DNA of 64,000 nucleotides from JBGSMX01 sp963790405. Lineage in GTDB: Bacteria > Actinomycetota > Coriobacteriia > Anaerosomatales > JAGXFU01. The notes under the pieces were generated by a model. The model was not told where the DNA came from and made no database searches. It worked only from the letters and a program-made list of their open reading frames with translations. Where the stretch lies: assembly GCA_963790405.1 (NCBI GenBank), contig CAWBOJ010000008.1, positions 1 to 64,000 of the forward strand, in the 5' to 3' direction. Made by a program: the position numbers and the translations under genes. Below, in pieces: positions 49,052-57,671 of this stretch; position 1 is the stretch's first letter; every line of letters begins with the position of its first letter.

Positions 49052-51050
49052 GTGATTATTGCCCTGGACACTCTTACGAAAACTCACGGCGAACGCGTGT
49101 TGTTCGCCGACGTCAGTATGCGCGTGATGGCGGGAGAGCGGTGGGCGCTCGTCGGGCCCAACGGGGCCGGCAAGACGACACTTCTCGAACTGATCGCCGG
49201 GCAGCAAACGGCAGACTCGGGAGAGGTGCGGTTCGCCAAGGGTGTCTCGGTCGGCTATCTCAAGCAGGAGGCCATCGAGATGGCCGGTCGCACGGTGCTT
49301 GAGGAGACTCTCGCTTCGGCAAACGAGATCCGCTCGATGGAACAGCGCATGTCCGATCTCGAGCAGCTCATCGAACAAGCCGAGGACGAATCGGAGCGCG
49401 ACCGCTTCTTGCGCGAGTGGGGCGGCGTGTCCGAGCGCTTCGAGCACGCCGGAGGCTACTCGGTTGAGACAGACGCGAAGACGATTCTGTCAGGACTGGG
49501 CTTTGCGGAGGCGGATCTCGAGCGACCTGCCGAGGAATTCTCCGGTGGCTGGCTCATGCGTCTTGCGCTGGCCAAACTGCTACTCGGCAGACCGGAAGTC
49601 ATGCTGCTCGACGAGCCGACCAACCACCTGGATCTGGAATCTGTGGTGTGGCTCGAGTCGTTCCTTCGCAACTACGAAGGCGCGATGGTTCTGGTGAGTC
49701 ACGACCGGGCGTTCATGGAGGGCCTGGTCGATCATGTGGCCGAGATCGAGCTGGGCCGCTTCACGACGTTCACGGCCTCGTATCCGGAATACCTCGTGGC
49801 CCGTGAGCTGGCCCTTGAGCAGTTGCGCACTGCCTACGACAAGCAACAGCGCGAGATCGCGCACATGCAGGCGTTCATCGACCGGTTCCGCTACAAGAAC
49901 ACCAAGGCTCGCCAGGCGCAAGAGCGCATCAAGCGTCTCGAGAAGATGGAACGTATCGTTTTGCCGGAACAGCGCAAGCGGGTGCGTTTCACCTTTCCGC
50001 AGCCTGTGCGCACTGGTGAGGATGTCATCCGCCTCGCCGGTGTCCGCAAGGCATACGGCGACAATGTCGTATACGACTCGCTGGACCTTGCGCTCTATCG
50101 TGGGGACAAGGTCGCACTGGTCGGACCGAATGGTGCCGGCAAGTCGACACTGCTCAAGATGCTTGCGGGGGCCTTGGATCTCGACGCCGGCGAGCGCTTG
50201 TTGGGCGTGAATGTCTCGGTGGCGTACTTCGCGCAGCACCAGCTTGAAGCGCTGAACCCCAGGCTCACCGTGTACAAGGAGCTGGAGACGGTCGCTCAGT
50301 CGTGGCAGCAGTCGCAGATCCGTTCGCTTCTCGGCACGTTCATGTTCAGCGGGGATGACGTGGACAAGAAGGTCTCGGTGCTCTCGGGCGGGGAGCGCTG
50401 TCGTCTTGCGCTGGCGAAGATGATGGTCGAGCCGGCCCCGCTGCTGTGTCTTGACGAGCCGACGAACCACCTGGATGTCGACGCGCGAGACATGCTCGAG
50501 CAGGCGTTGCACCAGTTCCAGGGCACGCTGGTGCTCATCACGCACGATCGACATCTGATCCGGTCGGTGGCGGGCAAGATCGTCGACGTTCGAGGTGGCG
50601 TTGCCACCGTGTACGAAGGCGACTACGACTACTACTTGTTCAAGCGCGATCAACTTGCCGCTCACGAACGCACCGGAGACCGCGCCGAAACCGCTGCAAC
50701 GCATGACCAGAAGGATGCGAGCGTTGCGGCACCCGCGTCGGCTGCCGTTACCAGCGCGCCGAAGAGCAAGGAACAGAAGCGCCGCCAGGCCGAGGAACGC
50801 AATTCGCGCTATCGCAAGACCAAGGAGCTGCGAGCGCGTGCTCGGACCCTGGACGACACGTTGCAAGCGACGCAGCGGCGTCACGACGAGCTCGTTGCGC
50901 TGCTTGCGGACGAGACGCTGTACGAAGACAAGAAGGCGTTCGACGCGGCGATGCGCGGAGTACGCGGAGATCAAGCCCACTTTGCAGCGTCTGGAAGGCG
51001 AGTGGCTTTCTCTTGCCGAGGAGATCGATGCGGCAGATATCGAGGAGTGA
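49052..51050 (+). CDS. ABC-F family ATPase, one frameshift near the 3' end
   Basis: Soluble tandem-ATPase protein of about 665 residues. First cassette: Walker A GPNGAGKTT, signature FSGGWLMRLALAK, Walker B VMLLDEPTNHLDL. The linker (FIDRFRYKNTKARQAQERIK) is the P-site-tRNA-interaction motif region. Second cassette: GPNGAGKST, LSGGERCRLALAK and LLCLDEPTNHLDV. The C-terminal coiled coil is rich in Arg/Lys/Glu. The frame shifts near 50,955; the corrected frame ends YAEIKPTLQRLEGEW ... DAADIEE at 51050. Closest in layout to the Uup/YdiF-YkpA-like ABC-F group that act on ribosomes, not on transport. Confidence 0.9.
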
Positions 51051-51074
51051 GTGAGTGCCTCCGCGCCGGCTGCC

Positions 51075-51092
51075 TTGTAACAATATTTACAA
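51075..51092 (+). promoter_or_regulatory. Inverted-repeat operator candidate 1 before nuo
   Basis: TTGTAA-CAATAT-TTACAA, a perfect 6-6-6 inverted repeat overlapping the predicted -35 of the nuo promoter. The geometry matches Rex (NADH/NAD-sensing repressor) sites, consensus TTGTGA-N6-TCACAA, though the third base pair of the half-site differs. Rex control of nuo is known in Streptomyces. Confidence 0.5.
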
Positions 51093-51115
51093 AGCGGCGA
51101 CGTTGCGGATAAAAT
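51086..51115 (+). promoter_or_regulatory. Predicted promoter of the nuo operon
   Basis: -35 TTTACA (51086-51091), spacer 18 bases, -10 TAAAAT (51110-51115). Start would be near 51122, giving a 5' leader of about 115 bases before nuoA. The -35 lies within operator candidate 1. Confidence 0.55.
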
Positions 51116-51180
51116 GCCGTTACCGAGTCGGGCGCGGGGTTGCCACCGGTTCGGGGGGAGCTGCCAGATGATCTTCCGGC

Positions 51181-51211
51181 GCCACATTGTAACTGGGAGT
51201 TACAATGTGGC
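51181..51211 (+). promoter_or_regulatory. Perfect 14-bp palindrome in the nuo leader
   Basis: Arms GCCACATTGTAACT (51181-51194) and AGTTACAATGTGGC (51198-51211) around GGG. It contains the same TTGTAA...TTACAA half-sites as operator candidate 1, with 7 bases between. It ends 24 bases before the nuoA ATG. It could be a second operator or an mRNA hairpin affecting initiation. Confidence 0.6.
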
Positions 51212-51235
51212 CGACATCAGCGGCAAGGGGAGTCA

Positions 51236-51601
51236 ATGCAGGGTGCGGCTACGCAAAGCGTGCTATTCGTCCTTGGACTGATTACGTCCACGGTCGCGTT
51301 CATTGGGTTGATATTCGGTATCAACAAGCTGCTATCGCCGCGTGCTCCGAACCACGGCAAGGGCGAACCCTACGAGTGCGGGATAGACCAGGCCGGCAGC
51401 CCGTGGGTTCCTGTACGCCTGCGGTTCAGCACGATTGCGCTTCTGTTCGTTCTCTTCGACGCCGAGGCGGTTCTTCTGTTCGCGGTTGCCCCTGCGCTGC
51501 GAGGCAGCGTGACGGGACTCATCGAGGTCGGCATCTTCGCAACCTTCCTGGCCTTTGGCCTCATGTACGCCTGGCGCAAGGGGGCGCTCGAGTGGCTGTA
51601 G
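51236..51601 (+). CDS. nuoA: NADH-quinone oxidoreductase subunit A
   Basis: 121 residues, three membrane segments. The conserved loop KGEPYECGIDQAGSPWVPVRLRF contains the Cys and Glu-Asp-type acidic residues typical of NuoA. FDAEAVLLFAVAP marks the second segment. Start ATG 51236 after AAGGGGAGTCA. First gene of the nuo operon; its last codons overlap the nuoB GTG. Confidence 0.93.
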   Translation: MQGAATQSVLFVLGLITSTVAFIGLIFGINKLLSPRAPNHGKGEPYECGIDQAGSPWVPVRLRFSTIALLFVLFDAEAVLLFAVAPALRGSVTGLIEVGIFATFLAFGLMYAWRKGALEWL

Positions 51602-52177
51602 TCGATCGCATTGGCGCAGCTCTCGACGGCAACGGCGGGAGCATCATTCTCACCACGCTCGACTCTCTTGTCGACTGGGCCCGCGGACACTCGCTGTGGT
51701 CGATGCCCATGGGTACGGCGTGCTGCGCGATGGAGCTTATCGCTGGCTCGTTCAACAAGTTCGACTATCGATCGCCACGGCGTGTTTCCACGCCCGGATC
51801 CACGGATGACCGACGTGATGATCGTTGCGGGCACGATTACCCGCAAGATGGCTCCGGTGATCCAGCGACTGTACGACCAGATGCCCGAGCCGAAGTGGGT
51901 CATCGCTATGGGCAACTGCGCGGTGTCGGGCGGCATCTTCTATTACGACACATATTCCGTCGTCCGCGGAGTGGACGAGTTCCTCCCGGTGGACATCTAT
52001 ATCGCAGGCTGCCCGCCTCGTCCTGAGGCGATGCAAGACGCAATCCTGCAGTTGCGCGAGATGATCACGACTGAGTCTCTGGCGCCTGGCAAGAAGCGTC
52101 ATCGGGAGCTGTCGCTGCCCACGGCGGGTGCCGCGCCTGACCCGATCGTGTCCGAGTCCGGCGGTGATGCCGAGTGA
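51592..52177 (+). CDS. nuoB: NADH-quinone oxidoreductase subunit B, one frameshift
   Basis: Carries cluster N2. The four Cys ligands are visible: the CC pair in GTACCAMELIAGSFNKFD, Cys in GNCAVSGG and Cys in AGCPPRPEAM. GTG 51592 overlaps the end of nuoA. An extra base near 51,765 breaks the frame; the next frame continues DRHGVFPRPDPRMTDVMIVA. Corrected length is about 194 residues, normal for NuoB with a short C-terminal extension. The stop overlaps nuoC (GTGA). Confidence 0.92.
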
Positions 52178-52635
52178 AGATCCAAGCGCTGCGCGATCAT
52201 CTGTGTGCCGAATACCCGGAGTTGTGTCCGCTGTTTTCGATCGAATTCGGCGACGGCGTATTGAGCGTTGGGTGTCATTTGCTCTATGAGGCGGCCTCGG
52301 ACCTGAAGCAACTGGGTTTTGACCGGCTCGGTATGCTGACCGCCGTGGATCGCGGCGAGAACTTCGAGATGGTGTACCGGCTGACTTCGCGTTCGATGTC
52401 GGCCGGCATCTTCCTGAAATGCCTGGTTCCCCGCGAGAACCCGCGGACGAGATCGCTCGTGCCGTTGTGGCCTGCGGCGTTGTGGCAGGAACGCGAGGTC
52501 TACGACCTGTTCGGCATCTCGTTTGAAGGACATCCGGACATGCGCAGGATTCTGTTGCCCGACGACTGGGTCGGACATCCGCTGCGCAAGGACTACGAGG
52601 ACGATCGCGTCATCAAGCGTCCTGACTACATCTAG
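52174..52635 (+). CDS. nuoC: NADH-quinone oxidoreductase subunit C
   Basis: 153 residues. The C-terminal hallmark ALWQEREVYDLFGISFEGHP followed by RRILLPDDWVGHPLRKDYE is present. The N-terminal part is short but in family range. GTG 52174 overlaps the nuoB stop. In the peripheral arm NuoC packs against NuoD. Confidence 0.93.
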   Translation: MKIQALRDHLCAEYPELCPLFSIEFGDGVLSVGCHLLYEAASDLKQLGFDRLGMLTAVDRGENFEMVYRLTSRSMSAGIFLKCLVPRENPRTRSLVPLWPAALWQEREVYDLFGISFEGHPDMRRILLPDDWVGHPLRKDYEDDRVIKRPDYI

Positions 52636-52689
52636 ACCACGCGTGCGCACGAGGAGCGCGGCGACGACAGACGAAGAGGGGGTGGATCG

Positions 52690-53837
52690 ATGAGCTTGGA
52701 GATTGACGGCGCCAACGAAGCACTGGCCGAGGATGGCATGCCCGTGGGCGAACTCGTGCTCAACGTCGGTCCGTCACATCCTTCGACTCACGGTGTGTGC
52801 CGCATGATCGTCCACCTCGACGGCGAGAAGGTCACGCAAGGTGCAGCCCATGATCGGCTATCTGCATCGCGGTATCGAGAAGATGTGCGAGAACCGCACG
52901 TATCTGCAGATCGTCCCGCTGACCGATCGACTGGACTACGTCGGCAGCATGTATGCGAATTGGGCATACTGTCGTGCCGTCGAACGTCTCGCGGGCATTC
53001 GAGTCCCTGAGCGGGCCGAGTACCTACGCGTGATCGTCTGCGAGATGCAGCGCGTCGCTAGTCACATGATGTCGATCGGATCGACCGCGAACGACACCGG
53101 TGCTGCCACGGTCTTCATCTACGCGTTCGAGATTCGCGAGCGGATCATCGAACTGTTCGAGGAGCTGTGTGGTTCGCGTCTCACCTACAACTACGTTCGC
53201 CCCGGTGGCGTGTCGTTCGATCTGCCGGAAGGCTGGACGGACGAGATTCTCAAGTGCACGCGCGAAGCGCGGCCCAAGTTCGACGACATCGACAACATGT
53301 ACTTCGGCAACGTGATTGCGCGAGGCCGACTCAAGGGCATCGGCGTGCTGTCTGCCGAGGATGCTGTGGCGTGGGGCGCGAGCGGGCCGACCGCGCGCGG
53401 CTCGGGTGTCAACTGGGACCTGCGCAAGCACGACCCGTACTCGGTCTATCCGCGCTTCGATTTCGACGTTCCGACCGGTTCGAACGGTGACGCGTACGAT
53501 CGCGCGCGGATACGGCTCTTCGAGTGCTATGAATCGTGCCGGATCATCGAGCAGGCGATCGCGCAGATGGAGCCCGGACCCTACAAGGCCGAGGGAGCAC
53601 CGCGTCTCATCCAGCCGCGTCCGGGCGACGCGTACGATCACATCGAGTCGGCGCGCGGGTCTTTGGGCGTCTACATCGTCTCCGATGGATCTCCTCGGCC
53701 GTATCGCGTGAAGTTCCGCTCTCCCGCGTTTTGTAACCTGGCACTTCTGCCGATGCTCGCCGAGGGCCACCTGCATGTCGGACCTCGTCGTGGTCCTGGG
53801 TTCGCTCGACCCGGTTTTCGGGGAGGTGGACCGATGA
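52690..53837 (+). CDS. nuoD: NADH-quinone oxidoreductase subunit D, two frameshifts
   Basis: 49-kDa-type subunit forming the quinone pocket with NuoB. It begins MSLEIDGANEALAEDGMPVG and reads NVGPSHPSTHGVCRMIVHLD. The frame changes near 52,845 and continues MIGYLHRGIEKMCENRTYLQ, including the quinone-site HRGxEK motif. It goes on through RVASHMMSIGSTANDTGA to KFRSPAFCNLALLPMLAEGH. A second shift near 53,768 leads to SDLVVVLGSLDPVFGEVDR and TGA 53837, the normal NuoD ending. GGGGGTGGATCG precedes the ATG. The stop overlaps the ATG at 53834 that probably starts nuoH. Confidence 0.92.
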
Positions 53838-53849
53838 CCGGCGTTCTGA

Positions 53850-54797
53850 GTGGGTACACGGGCGGGTCTCATCTGGGGACTTGGCGGCGGCATCCTCATC
53901 GCGCTGGCGGCTCTGTTCGGTGTGTGGTGGGAGCGCAAGGTCGCAGGACGTATCCAGATGCGTATCGGTCCACTGACCACGGGGCCGTTCGGCTTGCTGC
54001 AGACACTGGCCGATACGCTGAAATTGCTGCTCAAAGAGGACATCACGCCCAACAACGCTGACGTTGGCGCCTACCGCTTCGCACCGTTTCTGGTGTTCGC
54101 CCCCATCGCGATGTCGCTCTCCATTATCCCGTACGCATCGGGCTGGGCGCCGTTCGACAGCGCCGTAGGCATGCTGTTCTTCCTGGCGGTGCCGTCGATA
54201 TCCGTGATCGGAATCGTCGTGGCCGGCTGGGCCTCCAGAAACACCTACGCCACCATCGGAGGTATGCGCGGCGCGGCGCAGATGATCTCGTACGAGCTGC
54301 CGAGGACGCTTTCGGTTCTGGCCGTGGTTGTTCTGGCCGGGTCGCTGCGTCCGGTGGCCGTCATGGATGCGTGGCGCTGGTGGTGGCTCCCGCTCAACCT
54401 GATCGGCTTCATCGTCTACTTCATCTCTTCGGTGGCCGAGGTCAATCGTGGCCCCTTCGATCTGCCTGAAGCAGATGCTGAGCTCGTCGCAGGCTACTTC
54501 ACGGACTACTCGGGTATTCGCTGGGCCATCTTCATGATGTCGGAGTATGGCGGTGTCGTGGCGGCATCGTTGTTCGGCGCTGCGTTCTTCCTCGGCGGAT
54601 GGGCATGGCTGCCAGGGCCTTTGGGCATCCTGGTCTTCGTGATCGAGACAGTGGCGCTGATGACCTTCTTCGTCTGGGTGAAGTGGACGTTTCCGCGGAT
54701 GCGCCCCGATCAGCTCATGTACACGGCATGGAAGGTCCTCACGCCGATGGCGCTTCTCCAGCTCGTCATGGTCGGGGTGGTGATCGCGTGGCTCTAG
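53850..54797 (+). CDS. nuoH: NADH-quinone oxidoreductase subunit H
   Basis: 315 residues, about 8 membrane segments. Hallmarks are ERKVAGRIQMRIGPLTTGPF, the loop SVAEVNRGPFDLPEADAELV with AGYFTDYSGIRWA, and FFVWVKWTFPRMRPDQLMY. The open frame starts at GTG 53850. An ATG at 53834 overlapping the nuoD stop (ATGA) is the better start by context and would need a one-base correction between the two. It anchors the peripheral arm to the membrane. Confidence 0.92.
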   Translation: MGTRAGLIWGLGGGILIALAALFGVWWERKVAGRIQMRIGPLTTGPFGLLQTLADTLKLLLKEDITPNNADVGAYRFAPFLVFAPIAMSLSIIPYASGWAPFDSAVGMLFFLAVPSISVIGIVVAGWASRNTYATIGGMRGAAQMISYELPRTLSVLAVVVLAGSLRPVAVMDAWRWWWLPLNLIGFIVYFISSVAEVNRGPFDLPEADAELVAGYFTDYSGIRWAIFMMSEYGGVVAASLFGAAFFLGGWAWLPGPLGILVFVIETVALMTFFVWVKWTFPRMRPDQLMYTAWKVLTPMALLQLVMVGVVIAWL

Positions 54798-56866
54798 ACG
54801 ACAACACACGTCACGACCAGATCGGCGCTCCTGACCGGACGCCCGAGGTAGTCCCGCTGACCGTGTCGGTATCGAATGAGTACCCCGACGGTGTGTCCGG
54901 GTTCATCGCGCGTTGGAAGTCGATTCTGACCGGCTTCCAGATCACGGGAAGTCGGGTTGCCGGTGGGACCAAGACGCTGAACTACCCCGCTGTCAAAGTC
55001 GAGCTCTCGCAAAGGTGGCGTGGCGCGCTGTGCCTGTCGGGAATCCTCGGCAGGGATGAAGTGCCCATCGTTCGAGGGCTGTCGGTGGACTACAACGCCG
55101 CCATCGACAAGCTATACAAGGAGGATCGTCTCGCGCCGTGTGTCGGCAACTGCCCCGCCAACGTCGACGCCCGCGGGCAGAACTACTTCATGGCCGAGAA
55201 TCGCTCGGCCGAAGCGTACGAGCTCGTGCGCGAACGCAACATCATGCCCGGAGTGCTCGGCAGGATCTGCCATCACCCGTGCGAGAGCGCGTGTCGCCGG
55301 AACTACTACGACGAGCCGCTTGCTATCAGGCCTCTGCACAGAATGGCGTACGAGGCGTACGAAGAGGTGAAGGCCGAGCGGCTCGTGCCGTTCGAATTCA
55401 CACGTAGCGAGAAGATCGCGGTCGTCGGTTCGGGCCCCTCGGGTCTTGCCGCCGCCTTCGATCTCATGAGCCTGGGCTACCCCGTCACGGTGTACGAGAA
55501 GGAAGACAAGCCGGGCGGGGCTCTGTACTCGGGAGTGCCCAGCTACCGGCTGCCTCGCGAGGTCCTGCACGGCGAGATCGACAACCTCGTGCAGATGGGC
55601 ATGGAGTTGCACTGCGGCGTCGAGATCGGCCGAGACGTGCCGATCGACCACCTGATGGGCGAGTTCGATGCGGTTCTGATCGCAGCGGGCCTGCAGGAGA
55701 GCCGGATTCTGCCGATTCCCGGGGCAGACGCCGACGGGGTCGTTGGTGCGCTCCCGTTCTTGCGAGCGGCCAACTGGAAGGGCGAGGCCGGCGTCAAGGG
55801 CAAGCGTGTCCTCGTTATCGGTGGCGGCAACGTCGCGGTCGACTGTGCGCGGTGCGCGGTACGTGTCGGTGCCGAGGAGGTCAGGCTCGCCTGTCTCGAG
55901 GGCGACGACGAGATGCCATGCCATCCGTGGGAGATCGAGGAAGCGCTCGACGAGGGCGTCATCGCGATGTGCGGCCTCGGGCCCGAGGAGGTCGTGACCG
56001 AAGGCGGCTCGGTGACGGGGATGCGTATGCGCGCCTGCCTGTCGGTCTTCGACGCGATGGGTCGCTTCTCGCCGACCTTTGCAGATGAATACGAGACGAT
56101 CGACTGTGACGTGGTCGTCTTTTCGATCGGCCAGGCGGCAGCGTTGCGTGACGTCGTAGCTGGCTCTGATCTAGTTCTGACCGAGCGCGGGCTTCTGCCG
56201 GTGGACGGGTCTGTGTTCACGACCGATGTCGAGAAGGTGTTCGCGTGTGGCGAGGTCGTGACCGGGCCTGGAAGCGCGATCGCTTCCATCGCTACCGGGC
56301 ACGAGGCCGCTACTTCCATCTACCGTTACCTCACGGGAGAAGACATACGCGAGGGTCGTGTCTCGCGTCCGGTTCCCGTGTATGCGAGCTACGAGGCCGC
56401 CACACTCGAAGGCGTGGAGGAGTCACGCACACGCGTAACGATGCCGATGGCGCGGCCCGACGATCGGGCGAAGGACTTCCGGCCGGTGGAGCTCGGCATG
56501 ACCCATCTCGAGGGTCTCCAGGAAGCGGCGAGGTGCCTTCGGTGTGAATCCGAGGTCTGCGTCGGTTGTGGCTTCTGCGCGCGGACGTGTCCAGACTATG
56601 CGATCCAGGTCGAGCGAATCGATGATCCGGGTGATCGCCGGGTGACTCGCTACGATCTCGACATGACGAAGTGCTGCTTCTGCGGACTGTGCGCAGAGCA
56701 GTGTCCGACCAACGCGTTGCGCCACACGGGGCAGTACGAGCTGAGCTTCTATCACCGAGACCTCATGTTGTTCGATCGCGACGAGATGCTACGGGATCCT
56801 TCCGGCACACGGGCCACAGGGCTCGATGGTCAGCATCAGATCGACGCCGAGGAGGTGAGCTGGTGA
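54788..56866 (+). CDS. nuoI: NuoI with an inserted GltD-like NAD(P)H/FAD oxidoreductase module
   Basis: 692 residues. The first ~85 match the NuoI N-terminus (GFQITGSRVAGGTKTLNYPA, then LSQRWRGAL). Instead of going straight to the ferredoxin domain, a module of about 490 residues follows. It has an N-terminal Fe-S domain (CVGNCPANVDARGQNYF, ICHHPCESACRRNYYD, about 116-165), FAD site GSGPSGLAAAFDL (about 208), NAD(P) site VIGGGNVAVDCAR (about 341) and second FAD site VFACGEVVTGPGSAIASIATG. EAARCLRC then leads into the NuoI ferredoxin part: CVGCGFCARTCPDYAI and CCFCGLCAEQCPTNAL, both CxxCxxCxxxCP, and a NuoI-like tail (YHRDLMLFDRDEML). GTG 54788 overlaps the nuoH end. No other NuoI is present. 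The module resembles GltD/NfnB-type subunits that exchange electrons with NAD(P)H. Confidence 0.9.
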   Translation: MALDDNTRHDQIGAPDRTPEVVPLTVSVSNEYPDGVSGFIARWKSILTGFQITGSRVAGGTKTLNYPAVKVELSQRWRGALCLSGILGRDEVPIVRGLSVDYNAAIDKLYKEDRLAPCVGNCPANVDARGQNYFMAENRSAEAYELVRERNIMPGVLGRICHHPCESACRRNYYDEPLAIRPLHRMAYEAYEEVKAERLVPFEFTRSEKIAVVGSGPSGLAAAFDLMSLGYPVTVYEKEDKPGGALYSGVPSYRLPREVLHGEIDNLVQMGMELHCGVEIGRDVPIDHLMGEFDAVLIAAGLQESRILPIPGADADGVVGALPFLRAANWKGEAGVKGKRVLVIGGGNVAVDCARCAVRVGAEEVRLACLEGDDEMPCHPWEIEEALDEGVIAMCGLGPEEVVTEGGSVTGMRMRACLSVFDAMGRFSPTFADEYETIDCDVVVFSIGQAAALRDVVAGSDLVLTERGLLPVDGSVFTTDVEKVFACGEVVTGPGSAIASIATGHEAATSIYRYLTGEDIREGRVSRPVPVYASYEAATLEGVEESRTRVTMPMARPDDRAKDFRPVELGMTHLEGLQEAARCLRCESEVCVGCGFCARTCPDYAIQVERIDDPGDRRVTRYDLDMTKCCFCGLCAEQCPTNALRHTGQYELSFYHRDLMLFDRDEMLRDPSGTRATGLDGQHQIDAEEVSW

Positions 56867-57363
56867 TGTCTGCGACAGAAGTCGTCTATTGGCTGCTCGC
56901 GGCTCTCAGTCTGCTCGGCGCGGCCGGCGTGGTGTTCCTCCGCGATGTCACGCGGATGGCGCTTGCACTGGGCGTCTTCCTACTCTCGGTCGCTGGCTGG
57001 TTCCTCTACTTCAACCAGGCGTTTCTCGCGGTCGCACAGGTATTCGTGTACGTGGGTGGTGTGCTCGTACTGGTGCTGTTCGCGATCATGTTGCTCCATC
57101 GTGGCGAGAAGGATGCGCCAGGACTGGAGTCACGTCACAGCGTCGACTCCGCACTGGTGGCGGGGGGACTGTTCGTGATCATCGTGGCTGTGTTCGCACA
57201 GAGCACTGCGGGATTGCTTGGTGGGGAGCCCGCCACGGCAATACCGGTCGAGGTTTCGACAACGCTTCTCGGCACGATGCTGCCACAGTTCGAGGCCCTT
57301 GGGGTCCTGCTGTTGGCGGCGTTGGCAGCCGTCATTGCCATTGTCGGGGGAGGCGAGCGATGA
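56866..57363 (+). CDS. nuoJ: NADH-quinone oxidoreductase subunit J
   Basis: 165 residues, five hydrophobic segments. VFLRDVTRMALALGVFLLSV and AVAQVFVYVGGVLVLVLFAI are the conserved NuoJ segments, the second containing the pi-bulge Gly pattern. The ATG shares its A with the last base of the preceding TGA (56866). The stop overlaps nuoK (ATGA). Confidence 0.93.
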   Translation: MSATEVVYWLLAALSLLGAAGVVFLRDVTRMALALGVFLLSVAGWFLYFNQAFLAVAQVFVYVGGVLVLVLFAIMLLHRGEKDAPGLESRHSVDSALVAGGLFVIIVAVFAQSTAGLLGGEPATAIPVEVSTTLLGTMLPQFEALGVLLLAALAAVIAIVGGGER

Positions 57364-57671
57364 GCTTCGTCTATCTATCGATGGCGGTATTCGCCCTGGG
57401 TCTCTACGGTGTTCTCTCACGCCGTGACATCGTGGCTGTACTGGCGAGTGTGGAAGTGATGCTCGGAGCCGCGATGCTGCTCCTTGTGGGGCTGGCATCG
57501 ATTTCGACAGTGGGGCAACAGGCCGCCGACGCTGGCCGGATCGGTTCGGTCGGATTGGTCATCATCGTTCTCGCGGCTGCAGAGGCGTCTGTGGGTTTGG
57601 CGCTCGCAATCACGGTCGTGCGTCGTCGACGCACGACGCGTCTTGACGAACTCACGGAGGTGAGAGGGTAG
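57360..57671 (+). CDS. nuoK: NADH-quinone oxidoreductase subunit K
   Basis: 103 residues, three membrane segments, MrpC-like. Conserved acidic residues are in VLASVEVMLGAAMLLLVG and VLAAAEASVGLALAI, the proton-path glutamates. It lies between nuoJ and nuoL with 4-base and 1-base overlaps. Intact. Confidence 0.93.
   Translation: MSFVYLSMAVFALGLYGVLSRRDIVAVLASVEVMLGAAMLLLVGLASISTVGQQAADAGRIGSVGLVIIVLAAAEASVGLALAITVVRRRRTTRLDELTEVRG

Noticed and set aside
49580..51187. 535-codon minus-strand ORF opposite the ABC-F gene
   Set aside because: Antisense shadow; the plus strand has two complete ATPase cassettes.
52099..54809. Long minus-strand ORFs opposite nuoB-nuoH (up to 400 codons)
   Set aside because: Typical antisense frames of high-GC coding DNA, rich in Arg/His, opposite well-recognised nuo genes.
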